DNA of 64,000 bases from Topomyia yanbarensis (lineage: Eukaryota; Arthropoda; Insecta; Diptera; Culicidae): contig NC_080670.1 in NCBI RefSeq assembly GCF_030247195.1, forward strand, positions 159,476,580 to 159,540,579. The letters are read 5' to 3'. The notes under the pieces were generated by a model. It was not told the DNA's origin. It did no database searches and worked only from the letters and a program-made list of their open reading frames with translations. Position 1 is the stretch's first letter; every line of letters begins with the position of its first letter. The position numbers and the translations under genes were made by a program. Below, piece after piece: positions 46,601 to 61,600 of this stretch.

Positions 46601-49600
46601 AGTAGGAGAAAATGCCATGATATCGTTGCCTGGAGAAAGTTCACCACCGATGTCCTCTCCGTTGGAGTGGCTGACAGCTAAATGGCATCGGTATTGGGAG
46701 AAATACCGCCGTTGAAAAATTCTCAGCAATACCTAGCAGATAAATAGAAGTATAGTAGCACCAAGAAGGATAAAAAACCTTGTGAAGGTGGTTGTAAAGA
46801 CAAGTAACTAATCATGGTCGACACTTTCGGATCGGTTCGTGCTTCACAGGTAGCGATATTTGCAGCAGACCTGAGCAGTTAAACCCTATCGTGGTATATC
46901 TCCGGGCATCCGAGCGATCTCCGGGCCTCCGAGTTTTACATCAATTTCCGGGATTAGCAATTTATTAGGGAAGAAGCATAATTTCATTTTTTTGGAATTA
47001 TTTGATTCTTTACAAAATATTTTAAACGTCTAAGTTAACTATTACTCTGGTTCAGATTTATTTTGCCCGACTAACTCTTCGTTTTAAGGTGGCGAAGATG
47101 AGTTCACCAAATATTGCTGATTTCTTTCACAACGCAATGAAAATGAGAAACAAATCGAATATGCTACAAATTAAGAAAAAGTAATATTCCGCTATATGCT
47201 ACAATTGAAATGTTGCATCCCACTAAGTTGCTCAAAATGGTGTAAAAAAGTAATTTTGCTGCAATTTTACCAAATCACTTCACTGTTAGTGATGCTTATC
47301 ACCAGTTGCACCAAGGTATGGCAGATTTGTTCTAATCCAACTGGTTAGGTCAACATGAAACGAATTCTTCCGGTGCTTTTGCTACTCCTGCAGCAACCCT
47401 TGGCCTGCAGCAACTATTGGCTAGGGAGGTGAGTTTTCCTCTTTGTTGCGATCTCTGGTGTTGAATAACCGACACAACATAGTGCTTCCCGTGTGATGCC
47501 ACTGACCTGCTTCTTTTGCTCTCCTTTTCCTGTTAGTTGTGGAGAAGAGCAATGTACGTTCCACTTATCCTCCACAGCGAAAGTAGCTGGTGCTTTTGTA
47601 ATTTTGACACTTAGTCGGGGAAGTGAAATACTACACCAGATTAAACCGACAAAACCGTTCTCAAACGTGAAAAATTTACAGCTTTATTTTACGTAATAAT
47701 AAAAAACGATTAAAGTGCTCTAAATGCCGAACAATCGCTTTGATTCCAAAGACTGTCTAGTTCCACTCTAAATCCACCACCTCTAGGTCAGTAAAAATCT
47801 CCAGGTCAGAGCCTCCCAGAGGTGGCAACCCTAAACGCGAAGATTGGACAGCAATCAAGAATCGATTAACATTAAATTGAAAAAGGCAAGAGAACAGCTA
47901 CTACTGAAGCAATACCTAACGGTTGCCACGAATGAATGACGATTGCGAGATACAAGAGGTTAAGTTTTAGTCAGTAGGCTTAACTACTATAAACCAATCC
48001 GACACTACCACGAGCCAGCAAGCAGCGATGTCTGTCTTCTCGATAACATAAATTTACCCAATTTGTTGAACTGAGTCGATTACTATACAAGATTCGGCCC
48101 TCCAGGCCTCTGAAATAAAACTAAATGAATTATATGGAAAAATGGAAAAAAAATCTAAAGCCCTTGGGAGTTTTCTGGGGACGAGCATAGCGGAGTTGGT
48201 AAATCGATTGCCTTGTACGCAGCTCACCTGGGTCCGATTCCCATCCCCGCACATAGGGTTGGAGATTTTTCCAAAAGAGATATCTCTAACCCGAAAAGAG
48301 GCGAATGATCCTAAGGTTAATACACAGACTAACAGACATAACACTCAAAAACAATTCTTCACCCCCTTTAACGGTCATTTTAAATATATCTTTAGTTGGG
48401 ACTGTGGCCGCATTTGAGATTATGGCGCCACTGATATATGCGCAAGTATACGGGGGATAGACCACTAGTGAAAAATTGTTCCTAAGCCTGAGGGATAACC
48501 CTTTTACGAATGAGTGGTTGGGACCGTGTATAAAAGGTGGAGCTAGTGTTCTAGTAAAATTCGCGGATCAATACTTTTTGAAGGAATTTCCTCATAGTGT
48601 TATGTATGTTCGTCTGTAGTTAAAACCTCTATAATAGAAAAAAGGTGTAGAATCATTATGAACTAACTTGACACACATTTTTCGAATTTGACTAGACTAT
48701 GCGTGTGTGAAAGTATGGACTTCTGCCACAACTGTTATCCCCATCGTACTGCATCGAAGTATTTGTTCATGTGGAGGCTGATTGTTTTTGTACCATATCG
48801 TTTTGCTCGAATTGGCTGCAATTTACTTGGAGTCTCGCATGAGCTGCTGACTGAAAACACCTCATCCACTCGTGTTTGTGTACCTAACTTAGGGCTCTGC
48901 GTACTTCGAGCTATTAGCGTACTTGTGCCGGTTAAATGCTAGCTTAGTCACGATCTACTTTGATAGTCCCCGGTTGTGAACTTGGACTGAGAGTTCCCCA
49001 GTGGCAGACTTTCTACCTATGCCTGTTTTCGAGATTCATTTAGATCCCATTCATTTTTGTTGTTGGGTTCATATTTCACAGCGACCAGTGTTTTGATTTA
49101 TTGTGGCAGGTCCTTTTTATTGTATGCCACATCAGCGTGTCGTATCACTATTAATCTGAATGATTCCCACTTGCTGACTATAGGCATGGTCCCAGTAAGG
49201 TATTATAGAACGTATAAAGTTTATTGCTTTACTGGGTGCAGTCGTCTATACATCTAAAGGTTGTATTATCCCCTTATCGAAGAATTTGCTCCTATTGTGA
49301 AAAAGTGCTACACAGTTACACAATAAATGTTCTGAGTTCTCCCAATCTAGATTGCAGAAGCGACAGGTATCATCTTCTATTTTGCCTAACTGCTTGAGGC
49401 AATATTTACTCGGGCAGTGCCCTGGTGGTAAACCACTGAAAGTACTTAAATCCTTTTTAGGCTTACTAAGCAGCCGTTCAGTTATTATTTTATTCGGTGA
49501 GATAAATCTTTTAGATTGTCGGGCAGTAGTAATATTTTTCCAAATGTCATCTATAATTGAATTTTCCCAGTTCTTCAATTCCATTTTTATGGTGCATTCT

Positions 49601-52600
49601 GAGACCCCACAAAATGGTTCAGGCCCTAGGAATAATTTTGATGATTCATTTCTTGCTAGCAAGTGTGCTTTTTTATTGCCTTCAATTCCACAGTGCCCAG
49701 GTACCCAGAAAAGATCCACTGTACTTTTGCTGTAGCAATTGAAAGCATTCTCGAACCAATTTAGACTATCAGAGAAGATGCATATATTCGTATGTCTGTA
49801 GTTACGTTGTAAACAGGTCGTGGCACATTCAATAATAGACTGTACTTCCGCTTGAAATACAGTTGGCCATTTAACCATTGATATTAACACGTTAACTCCA
49901 GGACCAGTTACCCCAGCCTGTTGCTCTATTTAGAACCATCAATGTAGAAAATTATTGATCCTGGTTTAACAGTAGGCCCTCCTGTCTCCCATTCAGTGCG
50001 GTTTGGTTCAGACGCGTTGAATAGGCGTTCAAAGTTATATGTCCTATTCATCCAGTTAGTTTGATTTAATAACGGATTGATTTTGAACTCTTTTAGAATA
50101 CTAAGATGGCCCTTAAGGCCTCCATCGAAGAACTGTTTAGTTCTTTTCAGCCTTAGTGCGTTTTTCTCAGCTTTCATTTGTCCAGATCCCATTCATGGTC
50201 ACGATCTACTCGAATAAACCCCGGCGGTGAATATAACCTACTCCGACTGAGAGTTTCTCGAGGGTGGAATTTCTCCCGATATCGATGACCGCTTTCAGAA
50301 ACCTTTTTGCTCCCCGAAATAGCGGTGAATTCAACCCACTCCGACTGAGAGTTTCCCGGCAGAGACTTTCTGAAATTGCTCGTTTTCATGAGCCGTTTTG
50401 ATCCCAGTTATGGTCTCAATTACTCGAATAAACCCCAGCGGTGAATTTAAACTACTCCGACTGAGAGTTCCTCGACTGCGAAATTTCTGCCGATAGCGTT
50501 ACCCGTTTTCGCGAGACATTTAGATCCCAGTTATGGTCGCAATTTTCTCGTATAGTTTCCGGTCACAAATCTGCCCTGCTTCGGCAAAGAAATCCAAAAA
50601 GGTGGATAGTTTTCCATTTCCTATGCTGAAACACGTTTTCTCTTCGATTCTGGTTCCAATTCGCTATTCGACTGGTCTGTTCACACATGCCGCTAATCTC
50701 GGAGCCTGTCAAGACGTGAACCGATTTGGTGATGTCGTCCAACTTGACTTACATACCTTGACAGGTTTTGCTACTACTCATCCATATTTTCCTGTTCGTT
50801 GATATTGCTATCTTACTGTTCTTTTTGTCATTTTTGTTGTTGTTCCGACAATATTAGTGTAACTGCGCAGTTAATGACATTCCATATTCTCCACACTAAT
50901 CGAAGGCATGTCTAAAGCTGTGGATCTAAGGCAGACTGGACCACCACTACATAGGTTCCAATTTTACTTTGCCTATTGGACCCTGAATGACACGGCGGTC
51001 TAGGTGCATCTATCAATACTTTTGGATTTTTGTACGCAAACAAAAAGGAAAACAAATAAACATTAAATTTTACCATTTTATTCTTCACTACAACTCCCCT
51101 TCGCTGCCAACTACTGCTGTCGCGTAATGCTGTTGAAGATTGGTAAGCGGCTTCTTCCGTCCGGGCAGAAAAACTGCCACTGCGTTCTCCTGCTACTAAA
51201 GCAGCGGTCCTTTGCGTTTAGCTAGGGAGGTGAGCTTGGCTCCCAGATCCCAGAAGGTACAACAGTCTACTCCTCAGAGACACCTTTGGCCTCCCTGCTT
51301 CACTATCCTTGACTGTTAGTAGAGAAGGAGAGATAAGCTCGTACGGCAGATCCTTTACAGCGTGGGTGGAAAGGTATCTTCTGGGTCCATTATAATTACC
51401 CGGGAAAGTAGGCGTTTGGCTTCGCTATCCGGCGAGGACTGTGGAAATACACCTTCGCACTCTGTCATATAGGCTGATTTAACCCAGCGTCCAAACTGAG
51501 TAAAACAGGACGACATACTTTCTTCGCGACCCGAAACTAACTTTGATGGCCGCCTTCCAGCTCAACGAAAATAAACTACCATCCGCATGGCTGTCATCGC
51601 CGATACGCAGCATAATCTTCATATATTTTATAGCCAGATGATAGCTGTACCCTATTTGAGCTCTATGTCATTTATACAGAAATATGAAACAAAAATTACT
51701 ACACCTATCTAGACCAATCAACTAGTTTACAAACCAAAGCAAATAAAATTTACCAGAAAATGTAACCGAGAAAAAGCACAGCGGTCAGCATTGTGTAACA
51801 TACACAATACACTCTACGGCGTGTATAGTATGCCTGGCCCAAAATACCTTAAATCTCAAAATCAAAACCTTGCACCTGAATATGATAGTTTGGGTGGCTA
51901 ATAAGCTTCCCTGAAAATTTCTGCTCATTTGGTATACTGGAAGTGGTTCCGCAAGTGGCTCAAAGTTTGTATGGAAAAAATTGACCAAATGTATGGAGAA
52001 ACACATCAGTTTCACATTTTCAGATCTAGGTGGCGCTGTAATCTATTAATATTTTTCGCGAGAAAAATTAAGAATCTTCTTGTACTAACAAATCGACTCG
52101 TGAAGATTGCAAGTCAATCCAACAAAAACTGACAAAGTTATAAGCGCGCAAAGTAGAGGGTGTCATGTGCTGTAGTTGAGGTGGCTCTGCGAAAGTGAAA
52201 AAAGCGGCTTATAGTGAACGCACGATTTGCATGAGGTGGACAACTACATGAATTTCAACTTTTAATAACACGAAATGCTGGCCATTTGGAAGAGTAATAT
52301 CTTCGGCAAACTAGATCAAAATGTCAACGGCTTTCCGATGAAGAATAGGCTAATGCACAATTATCCCACCAGGTGGCGCTAGGGAGTAGGCAAATGACCT
52401 ATAGTTAACTTATATATCTCATGATTGGAAATATTTAGCCAAAAAATAAGTATTTTTGCACCCTATGCCAAATTGCTATCCTGACGGGTCACAGACAGAA
52501 GGGTGATGCCGCGTGTCCGAACCGATGTGGCCACTGTCTGAAACAACCATGACCAGACAGAAACTGCGTCAGTTAGAAGGTTACTTCTTCCTGCTGTTCA

Positions 52601-55600
52601 TCCAGATCTAAATAAACTGAAATTGGTCTGTGCGTCCATCCACCGTTTTCCGTCAAATCCTAATTCTGTTGTTAGTGTTTTCCGTAACTCTTCCCCTGAT
52701 TTCCTCCCGTATAGGTATTCATTGCAGTATTCCTCATGTGCGCTTTTACGGCCAAAAGGATGATGGGTAAGAAGGTTGGAGGCAGGGACGGTGGCAAAAG
52801 CAGATGCAAAATTAGACAAAAGTTACTTCTTATAAATATAATATAAATTTAATGTGTAATTAGTTCATTAACAAAGCAAATATCTCAGTCGATTTGGAAG
52901 TTTTCGCAATAAATTTCTGAATGAATGACGTATGATTAAAAAAAGAAATACTTTAAAAAGGAATTTTAAGGTGTGTAGTTCACCTTGCGCAAATTTTGTA
53001 GGTCTTGAATTTGCTATACTCCCAACATGGGTTCCGCTTGCCTTGGATAGCCCTAAATCGTGGATTAATATGGCGATGTAGCTTGTATCGCCGGGAATAG
53101 TGGAAATAATCTTGAACAGACACACACAGAAAAAAAATATTGGTAAAAGTAAAAGTGTTCCGCTCTTAGCAAAAAACAACCAACGCCTCCTATTGGGTTG
53201 AAAGTAAAACTTTTAAATTAATCAAGAATAATAATCAAAATAAAAGTTTTCCTTTTAATCTAATGAAGAATAGTAATCACATAATAATTTTATTGTCGAA
53301 CTAAGAGTATGCGTTGGTTGTTTTTTGCTAAGAGTGAAAAGCTTTTATTTTTACCAATATTTTTTTTCTGTGTGCAAGTATGTATTGTTTCAATTTAGTA
53401 ATAAAAATAAAGTAAAACACCTGTGCCAATTTTAATCATAAGAATAACCTTGCACATACAATGTCAATGTCGTGCTCGGCTGCACTCAATTCTCGTATGC
53501 ACCACTATAACCCTGCACTAATTAAATTATGCAAGTTTTAAATAATTACGCTTCCCACCGCTTTCTAAGGTAGTGAATTATTGATTCCACCTAAACGACT
53601 GCGCAATTACGCAAGTGCAAAATAGTAGTAAATTTAATTTGACCATAAACACAGTTGATTGGAGGAATACAACCGAGCGCGTATGGTTCATGCTAAATTG
53701 TACAGCTAATTACTTATAGATGCGAGAGCTACTAGGCATCAAAATATCGAACGGTTGTAGGGTACACAGCGTCACAATGCACAAAGAAAAACAAAAAATA
53801 CCAAAACGTGGTTGTCCCACCTATTTGGCTCAATGAAAAAGTAAATCTTGAACAGCGTTTTTCTCAGCTTGCTGTTTTTCAATATGGGACTCTTATGCTT
53901 TTATAGCAGTATAGTAAATAGTAATTTTAATGCGACAATTTTTCATATACGCCGATAACTGAATAAATAGCAAACAACTGATCCTTAAGTTTTTTCGTTT
54001 AATGGTAAACCATCAAATTTTGAGTAGTAGTAAATCTCCGAATTTGATTTTAGCTGAACATTTTCTTTCATTATTTTCGTTATTTATATCTATTTCCAGG
54101 GTCGAACCTTTGCAGCAATTATTAAAAATTTTCTTCAACTGTCCGGACCGTTAAATGATACATACCTGCCACTCTACAAAACCGACGAAGGAAGTAAGTT
54201 TTCGATGTTATTTTCAGCAATAATATATTCATACCATACCTTCATATTTATAATCCTGCGAAGAAAAAGTCAAATAATTTTATCATGATATGAGATCTTT
54301 CTCCATATATATGTATGAATGTACCACAGATAACACCTTTAGGCTTATAATAGAATCATGTGTAAGCATCTACAACCTTCATTTTGAATGAAGCGAGTGG
54401 CTAAAATACATAAGGAAAACAAATGTAAGAACTTAGCACAGTGATCGATGCTATCAAACCGGAATACTGCATGTAGCAAACAATTGAGCATATTGTCACT
54501 GATGTTCAACGTATATCGATTTGATAGTTAAACAGTTTTTTAAATAACTTTTGTTCTAGCCCAAAAGTCAGAAGAGTAAGCCAAAACGTGGCGTAGAATG
54601 TTTTTACAACAGATAACAGACATATAAGACATAGACATAAACATAGAACAAACTTATCCGAAAAACATGTGTAAACATTTAAACGGAAATACGTTGAAAA
54701 TCACCATCGCATACAGGTTCGCGTGCATGAATCACTATTGTTTCCAAGTTTGAACGCAACGCCCGTATAGCGTTTGCTGGCCGATCGCAGCGCCGACTAG
54801 TGGCAAGTTGCTACTCGCTGGCGGTTTTTCAAAATGACAGTTTTATTTCTTACACACATTGAAAACTTTACTTGTATGACAGTTCTCAGTGTTTTTACTG
54901 AGGACTTTAATATATTATATATTATAGTTTCCAATCCTCAGATGAGTCGATAGTTTTGATAAATTAAAATATATTTGCAAATTATATGGGAAAAAACTAC
55001 ATTGTAATGTAACCGTGTCCTGCCCTGTAAACAACCCTTTAAGTTTTTTCATTAACTCGTCAACAGGAAAAGTTTACAACGATACCCTGGAATCGGTGAA
55101 GAAATCTTTTCCACAGTATGTTCGAGAACTGGAGGGAACTGCAGATGGCGCACAAGTCGAATTCCATAAGGTAATTACAAAACTACTAATACCTACTAAT
55201 TCAGTGATTCTAGATTGAAGAGAGTAAACAAATTTATTATCGAGCAAAAGCAGCCTAAAGGCTGGGTGGCCTGCAAATTAATCTCAACCAATAATTGATC
55301 CACTGGATTCTTAATACCATTTTGTAGAAAACGACCAAAACAAGAGCCCCTAAGACAAGGTGTAGGTACTAAAATATGCCACATGAGGGTTTTGAGCGGG
55401 GAAATTATAAGAGGAAGCCAATGCAAAGCTTATGAGAGCTTCCGTGATGCCAGTTTACATTCATGGTTGCTAGTTTTACTGTTTTTCCTTTCGCAAGTCT
55501 GTTATATAAACCCTCTAAGAACGGTTGGTTTCAAAATCGTCGAATGAAGGACGTTCGTTGGACCAATGTGGACAACGTCCAAATCTTGAGCGTTTTTTTA

Positions 55601-58600
55601 AAACGTCATATCTGCAATGAGTTACTCTCTTTGTTTACTTTCTGTTCTGTTAATAATTCGGTCACTTTAACATTTATCCCTCAGCTCTTTGCATAATATG
55701 CTAGTTAAAACCACCGTCTTTCGATCTGTACTGTAAAATAAGTGAAAAGTGTTATAGTGATGCCGTAAAAATCGAAAGAGAAAGTAAACAAAGAGAGTAA
55801 CTCATTACAGATATGACGTTTTGAAAAAACGCTCAAGAAATAACCGTTCAACAAACGTCCTCCGTTGGACCCGTGTTGAACGATTTTGCAACATTTTTTT
55901 GGACATCTCAGTGGGAAGTGTCTGTAGTGTCAACCCAACCACTCACACAGTGAATGTCTGTTTTTTCGTCTGTTGCAATCCGGAACTCAAGTGATAATCA
56001 TGTCCGTATACGTTTATTGTTGAACATATGATTGCGCTGAAACCACATGTCGTTTTTTTTCTTTCTAAAATAGAAGGAAGGTGATGAAACATGACGATTT
56101 GTCGTAAGAAAAAAGTTAAGAAGTTGCTATTTCTGATGTAGGCTTAAATGCTGAACTGAATGGCGTCGTAATATGGTGCATACAAAAGTCTCGTTCAGGA
56201 ATTAATTTCACTACATAAATGGTTGATAATGTGAAATGGAGTTGTATTCCATATTTGAAGTTAAGTCATCCAAAAATGAGATGAATAGAGCGACTGAGAT
56301 GAACTTGGAACTGTCTACCCTAGTTATAATCTCTTTTAATGTGATAATTATTTATTGCGACATGATAGTGGTATGCGCGTCCGTCGACTTCCAGCATTTA
56401 TCTTTATTATGATAATCTGTAGATCTAAACAAGCCATTACTACCAATAAATTGAACTGAACATATTTATCGATTGCATTGCATTGATTCTCGTTCACAAA
56501 TTTAATTCGGTACCTATTTCGATTCCATTTTATTAATCGTAGCTGTTGCATTGATTGGTTTTATGAATAATACATGATTACAAGTGCATTTGCCATTTAA
56601 CTGCCTGTTTGCCCCATAGACACTCTGTGGTTCGTGAATGCAAACTTTGGGATAAAATATGATTACATGTATGTTCAAAGTTGTATTTTGAGAGTCTTGT
56701 CTTAAACTAGTGTTACTAAAATCCTTTTTCAAAATATTGAATAAATAATTTATTCCATATTCTGAAAAAAAGTGTTTTTGTAATTTCAATAATAAGTGAA
56801 TAATGTTTAAGGGAGAAATGTAGCTACACCCACAGCAAATGCGAAGCTGGAAGACTAACGGTAGCTTCATACTCCGAATAAAAAGGGCTTTCGCACTATA
56901 TGAGAATTTTACACCATGCTGTTCTCGAATTTTCCCAGAAGAGTCTTCTGGAACCTTATTGAAGAAGACACATTGGCCACCTGTAGTTAATGGGATCAAT
57001 CTATCCTAAATGACTAGGGTTACTTGTAGGGATTCGTTTATAATCATTACTTAAATTCATCTACTCTTTATCTGCCAGGTGCATTTACACCTGCATTTAG
57101 TCTAAAGTGCCCAAACGTAGCGTCCAGCTTTTCATGGAACAGTCAGGGCCGTCTTAAGACTACGCGGGGTCCCTGGGCACTATTGAACTAAGGAGCCCCA
57201 ATAATAATTGAACAGGATGATCATAAATTATTCTCAGCATTGCGGAATTATTTTCACTTCCTGCCACCCTGAGACTCTTTTTCAAAGTTGTGCCAAATCA
57301 GTCAACCGTGTTGAAATTATTTAAAAAAAACCTGTTTTAATCCACCTAGCGGTGCAATTGTGCCTTTCTCATTTCTCTAAACTATGGCACGGAGGCTTTT
57401 TATGTTCAACATAATCGTGGAAATGTCCATTACATTCTTAGTACACTTTGCACTTATACACAATGGCATGCCAGCCACGAACTTGATGAGCTACGTGTCG
57501 ACGGTGAAACACTTGAAACAAAAAAATATCATACTCCATTAGCCTAATCAGCATTAGATCAATGTTATCTGCTTGCTAACTCATTTTGTCATGCGGGGGT
57601 GGGTATGTGAAGAGGGCGAAAGTCCCATGAACGAACGACTCCCCAGCTTAAATTGGTATGCTTTGTGATATAGTGGTGGTTTAAAGATGATGAGATTGAA
57701 AGGGAGGGGTATGAGGGCTGGATGGGGTGGTGGTCTGAGGGGTGATTTAAGGAGATTTTTAAAGGAGGGGCGCGAACAGTAGGGGGGGGGGGTGTAACCC
57801 CTCTCCGTAAACCATCAACTACGCCCCTGTTAAAATCCAGAAACCCTAAACGAGTCGAAAAAAAAATTAGGTTGACGGGATTAGGTTGACGTTTTTCAGA
57901 GTGATTGCATAACCTTTCTATATGAGAAAGGCAAAAATGTGCCAAAATCCAAAAAAGTGAATCGTAGTCAAATTTTTTTTCGAGTTTGCATCAAATCTCG
58001 ACGTTTCATGCACCTTGAACACATTTAGCATCAAAAATAAAAATTCTATTTTTAATTTTTCCTATAGTTTATATGAGAAATTTCTGTGTGGCCGCACTCT
58101 GAAACCCGTAATTCCGGAACCAGAATTCCGATCGATCCAAAATTCAATAGCAGCCGATGGGAAGGTTGCACCTTTCATTTGAGACTAAGTTTGGGCAAAT
58201 CGGTCCAGCCATCTCTGAGAAAAATGAGTGACATTATTTGACACATACGCACATACATACATACACACACATACACACACATACACACACATACATACAT
58301 ACACACACACATACAGACTTTTTCCGATCTCGACGAACTGAGTCGAATGGGATATGACACTCGGCCGTCCGGGCCGGGATTAGGTTGACGTTTTTCAGAG
58401 TGATTGCATAACCTTTCTATATGAGAAAGGCAAAAGTGGGATTCAAAATATATTGAGAACAAAGCGGATTTCAGATTTCCACAACCAGATGTCGTTACTG
58501 ATGTCCAAACACTATATATTCGGTGGTGGGAGATTGATCTCATCAGGTGAGCAGCGTACAGTGGTATGGACTTACCACAGTTTATAGAGAACAGTTACGA

Positions 58601-61600
58601 AAGGTTCAAGTAAAAAAAGTCCACCTATGGACCACAATTGGAATGCATCTCTGATATCTCTGTAGCAAAGCGGGATTCTAATTTTGCTCGATAGATTGGT
58701 AATTAATTACAATTCATACCTCTTTTTAAAGGAATTAATCTTATTTTTTGAATGATGATATTTCCTTCTCTCTAAAAATATATGGGAGAGTGGGGTACTG
58801 GGTAATTTTGTCCCCAATGTCTCCTATTTTTAATAATTTTTCTGCTTTGTGCTGAAAATCATACATATTTTGCATTTTTCTAATGTGAAAAAATCTCTGA
58901 AATCGAAGGGAACCTTTATGACCTTTGTCCGAATACGAGAAGTTGGGGTTATAAGGCTTTTTGTCATTCATATTAAATTTTATCATTTTTTCGTGCATAC
59001 TCTATTACTCTTCCATAATTTTCATAAAATGTACTTTGTGGAATGTGAAAAATTCTTAGGAATAAAATAAAAATAGATTCCAATTCTGAGTGTAACTTCA
59101 AAAGTTATAGCATTTAATATATTTTTCTTCCATATTTTCCCATAGTACTATCTTCAAAAACTTCAAGCGATGTGGGCAGGGGTCCAAAATTTTGGACCCC
59201 TGCCCACATCGCTTGAAGTTTTTGAAGATGATGTGATATTTGGCATCTTGAGCTTACTTTGTCATTTGTCGCAATATGAAAAGGTGAGACTATAACAACT
59301 CAAAAAAATTTTTAGCGATGCCCTAGTGATCACCTTCACAAAAGTCGGACAAAACCACAAAAGTGGCCCGAATTCGATGAAAACTTCACAATAGGGTAAT
59401 TTTTGACGCACTTGTGGTACGAAAATTCAACATTTACATATATAAAGTGCACTTTATCTGAAAATTCATTTTCAAAAAAATAGGTGTAGTGAATTTTTAG
59501 CAGAATACACATTTTTTCAATTGTTGATCATGCTGAGAGACATTTATAAATTATATTACAAGCCCTAGGTAATAAACGTCTCCTTCAGACATATCATGAA
59601 AAATCATAGGGGGACTTGGGGCTATTATGACCGTGGGGGTAATTCGGACCCCCTCGATTTCTCAGAAAATAGCAAGACTTTCTGACTATCGTACATATTC
59701 GCGGAACCGCTATTCTGAAACATTTGAGAGCTGAAGTTGATTTTTTGTTATTTGTAGATAGGAGATACAACGTGTTTCGTTGTTTTGCCATTCTCAAAAC
59801 AAAAATCATTATAATGGAAAATTCGTGATTAAAAAAACAAATTAAAGTGAAAAAATAACATGTAAGTATTTTGGAAAGCTTGAGACTCCTATTTTATGGA
59901 ATGATTTTTGTTTGGGTGGAAACAGAGATATTTTCGAGACGCTCACCACTTTTGTGCGATATGAGCGTACGGGGCTACTCGGACCCCCTATTCCGTCAAC
60001 CGCCGTTCAGCGGCTTGCGGCTGCGCACACCATTGCACACGCCACAGCAACGAAAATATTTGGGCCGCCAATCGACAGCTGTGATTAAGTTTTTGTAAAG
60101 CAATTTATTTTTTTTGCTTCTTAAGGAGTGTCTCTTGTAACTAATTCATAGATAAACATAATTCCATTATGAAAAAATTAAAGAAAAATGACGATCTGAA
60201 TTGCCCCGTAGGGAGGTCCGAATTACCCCTAGAAAAACGTAGAGGTTTGCGAATCGTCGCCTAGCGCTACCATAGAGTGGTGCAGTATGGCACCAAAATG
60301 TAGCTGAGGTTTCAAACTAACAATTAGGACTTTTGACCGGTAACTTTATTCACTTCTATCCACCTAAAAGGGCGATTTGCTTAAGTAGGTCCGAATAGCC
60401 CCGGGTTCCCCTATATATAACCCGGGGCAGAAAGAGGCAAAACAAGTACACCAAATTTCAAGTATCATGAATTACAAGCGATTTTTCCGAACTGTCAATA
60501 AACAGTACAGCCATTTTGAACATCATTACTTTAATGAGCAATATTATTTATACTTCATATCTGAGCTAGAAGAAAGGTTTGTATTGACTAAATCGAATGA
60601 TAAGTATAAGTCCAACGAATAACCTTTCAAATGAAACCAGTGAAGAACTTTCGTCATCAAGACTTAATATTTTGAGACGGCTCCATTCAACCTGTTTACA
60701 AGCAGAGTAAAATGTTAATTTATGAAAAATCCAGAATAAAATTTTGAGGTTTTGTCCAGGTAGGCGACATTGCGTGACGGCTCAAAAAATTTTGGGATAG
60801 GGTGGAGTGTAGTGCAAAAACAACATTATTGGTTCTGTGCCAGTGTAAGACTGATTGAGCAGAGGGAAACATGTAAGACCTCAAGAAGTCAATTTTTGGA
60901 CGCTCCTATGTGGATTTGTCCGTTGACCGACTCAGATGTGACGAAGAAATGAATATTTTGCCACATCCGCAGATCGCTTGTCAAATAAGGTTTTCTGGTT
61001 GGTTGGCTAAGGTCCCGTGTCTTCCAAACTTTGTATATAGGGTGTACCAAACGTTTCATTGTTTTTCTAAAAAATAATTTGAAACTTGAATCGTAATGTT
61101 GGATTGATGTTCGAATTGGTTCAATAGTCATGCAGCTCTAACCGTTCTGATGCTTTTTAAACATCTTGGTCACCTGGGATACAATGTAATGTGCGATTCC
61201 GAGCTGCCACTGATCTGTTGTTATCCACAAGTAATGAACAATTGAGAGTGAATTTTCTTTAAAATAAAGTCTATACAATGATTTTATATTCATCCTAAGT
61301 GTGGGGCCCTCAAAATCCCCAGTACCGCCCTTAAGCATAAGTACACAGTCCCGCATTATGATAACCTGCGTCCCGCGAAATATCCCGCATTAGTCCAAAA
61401 CTTTAAAAATATCTCGCGGTATAAAATTGTTAGATTACATTAGAAATTTTAATCCAAAAAGTATTAATTATCTTTGGAAGCTCGAGTTACTGAATTTTAA
61501 CAAGTTAATTGTTTTGAGTCGCCGAGTTTTAAATATACCAATCTGAACTCTAACTACAACGGACTAATTGATGCCGACAAAGAAAAGTCTACGAAAATCG

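Larger units (their letters stand above)
31692..54099 (+). other. t: tan intron 1 (22.4 kb)
   Basis: GTGAGT...TTTCCAG intron between the GYDV and GRTF codons. About 20 repeats were recognised inside it, on both strands (separate entries). Unassigned AT-rich stretches: 31.7-32.6, 33.0-33.4, 37.5-39.4, 43.8-46.4 and 53.4-54.1 kb, where I see no gene or RNA. A very long first intron commonly holds enhancers, but I cannot point to one. Confidence 0.85.

Noticed and set aside
47355..47432. 25-codon frame starting MKRILPVLLLLLQQPLAC, signal-peptide-like, followed by a GTGAGT donor
   Set aside because: The surrounding sequence is shared with a repeat-like region at 51.1 kb, no second exon was found, and a short hydrophobic frame can arise by chance.
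56514..56999. 161-codon minus-strand ORF in tan intron 3
   Set aside because: No recognisable domain, AT-driven composition, no promoter or splice context; likely decayed repeat or chance.
57589..58543. Minus-strand ORFs of 118 and 122 codons
   Set aside because: They run through CA microsatellite and CR1-like tail repeats (same SHIERLCNHSEKRQPNP segment twice), so they are repeat-derived.
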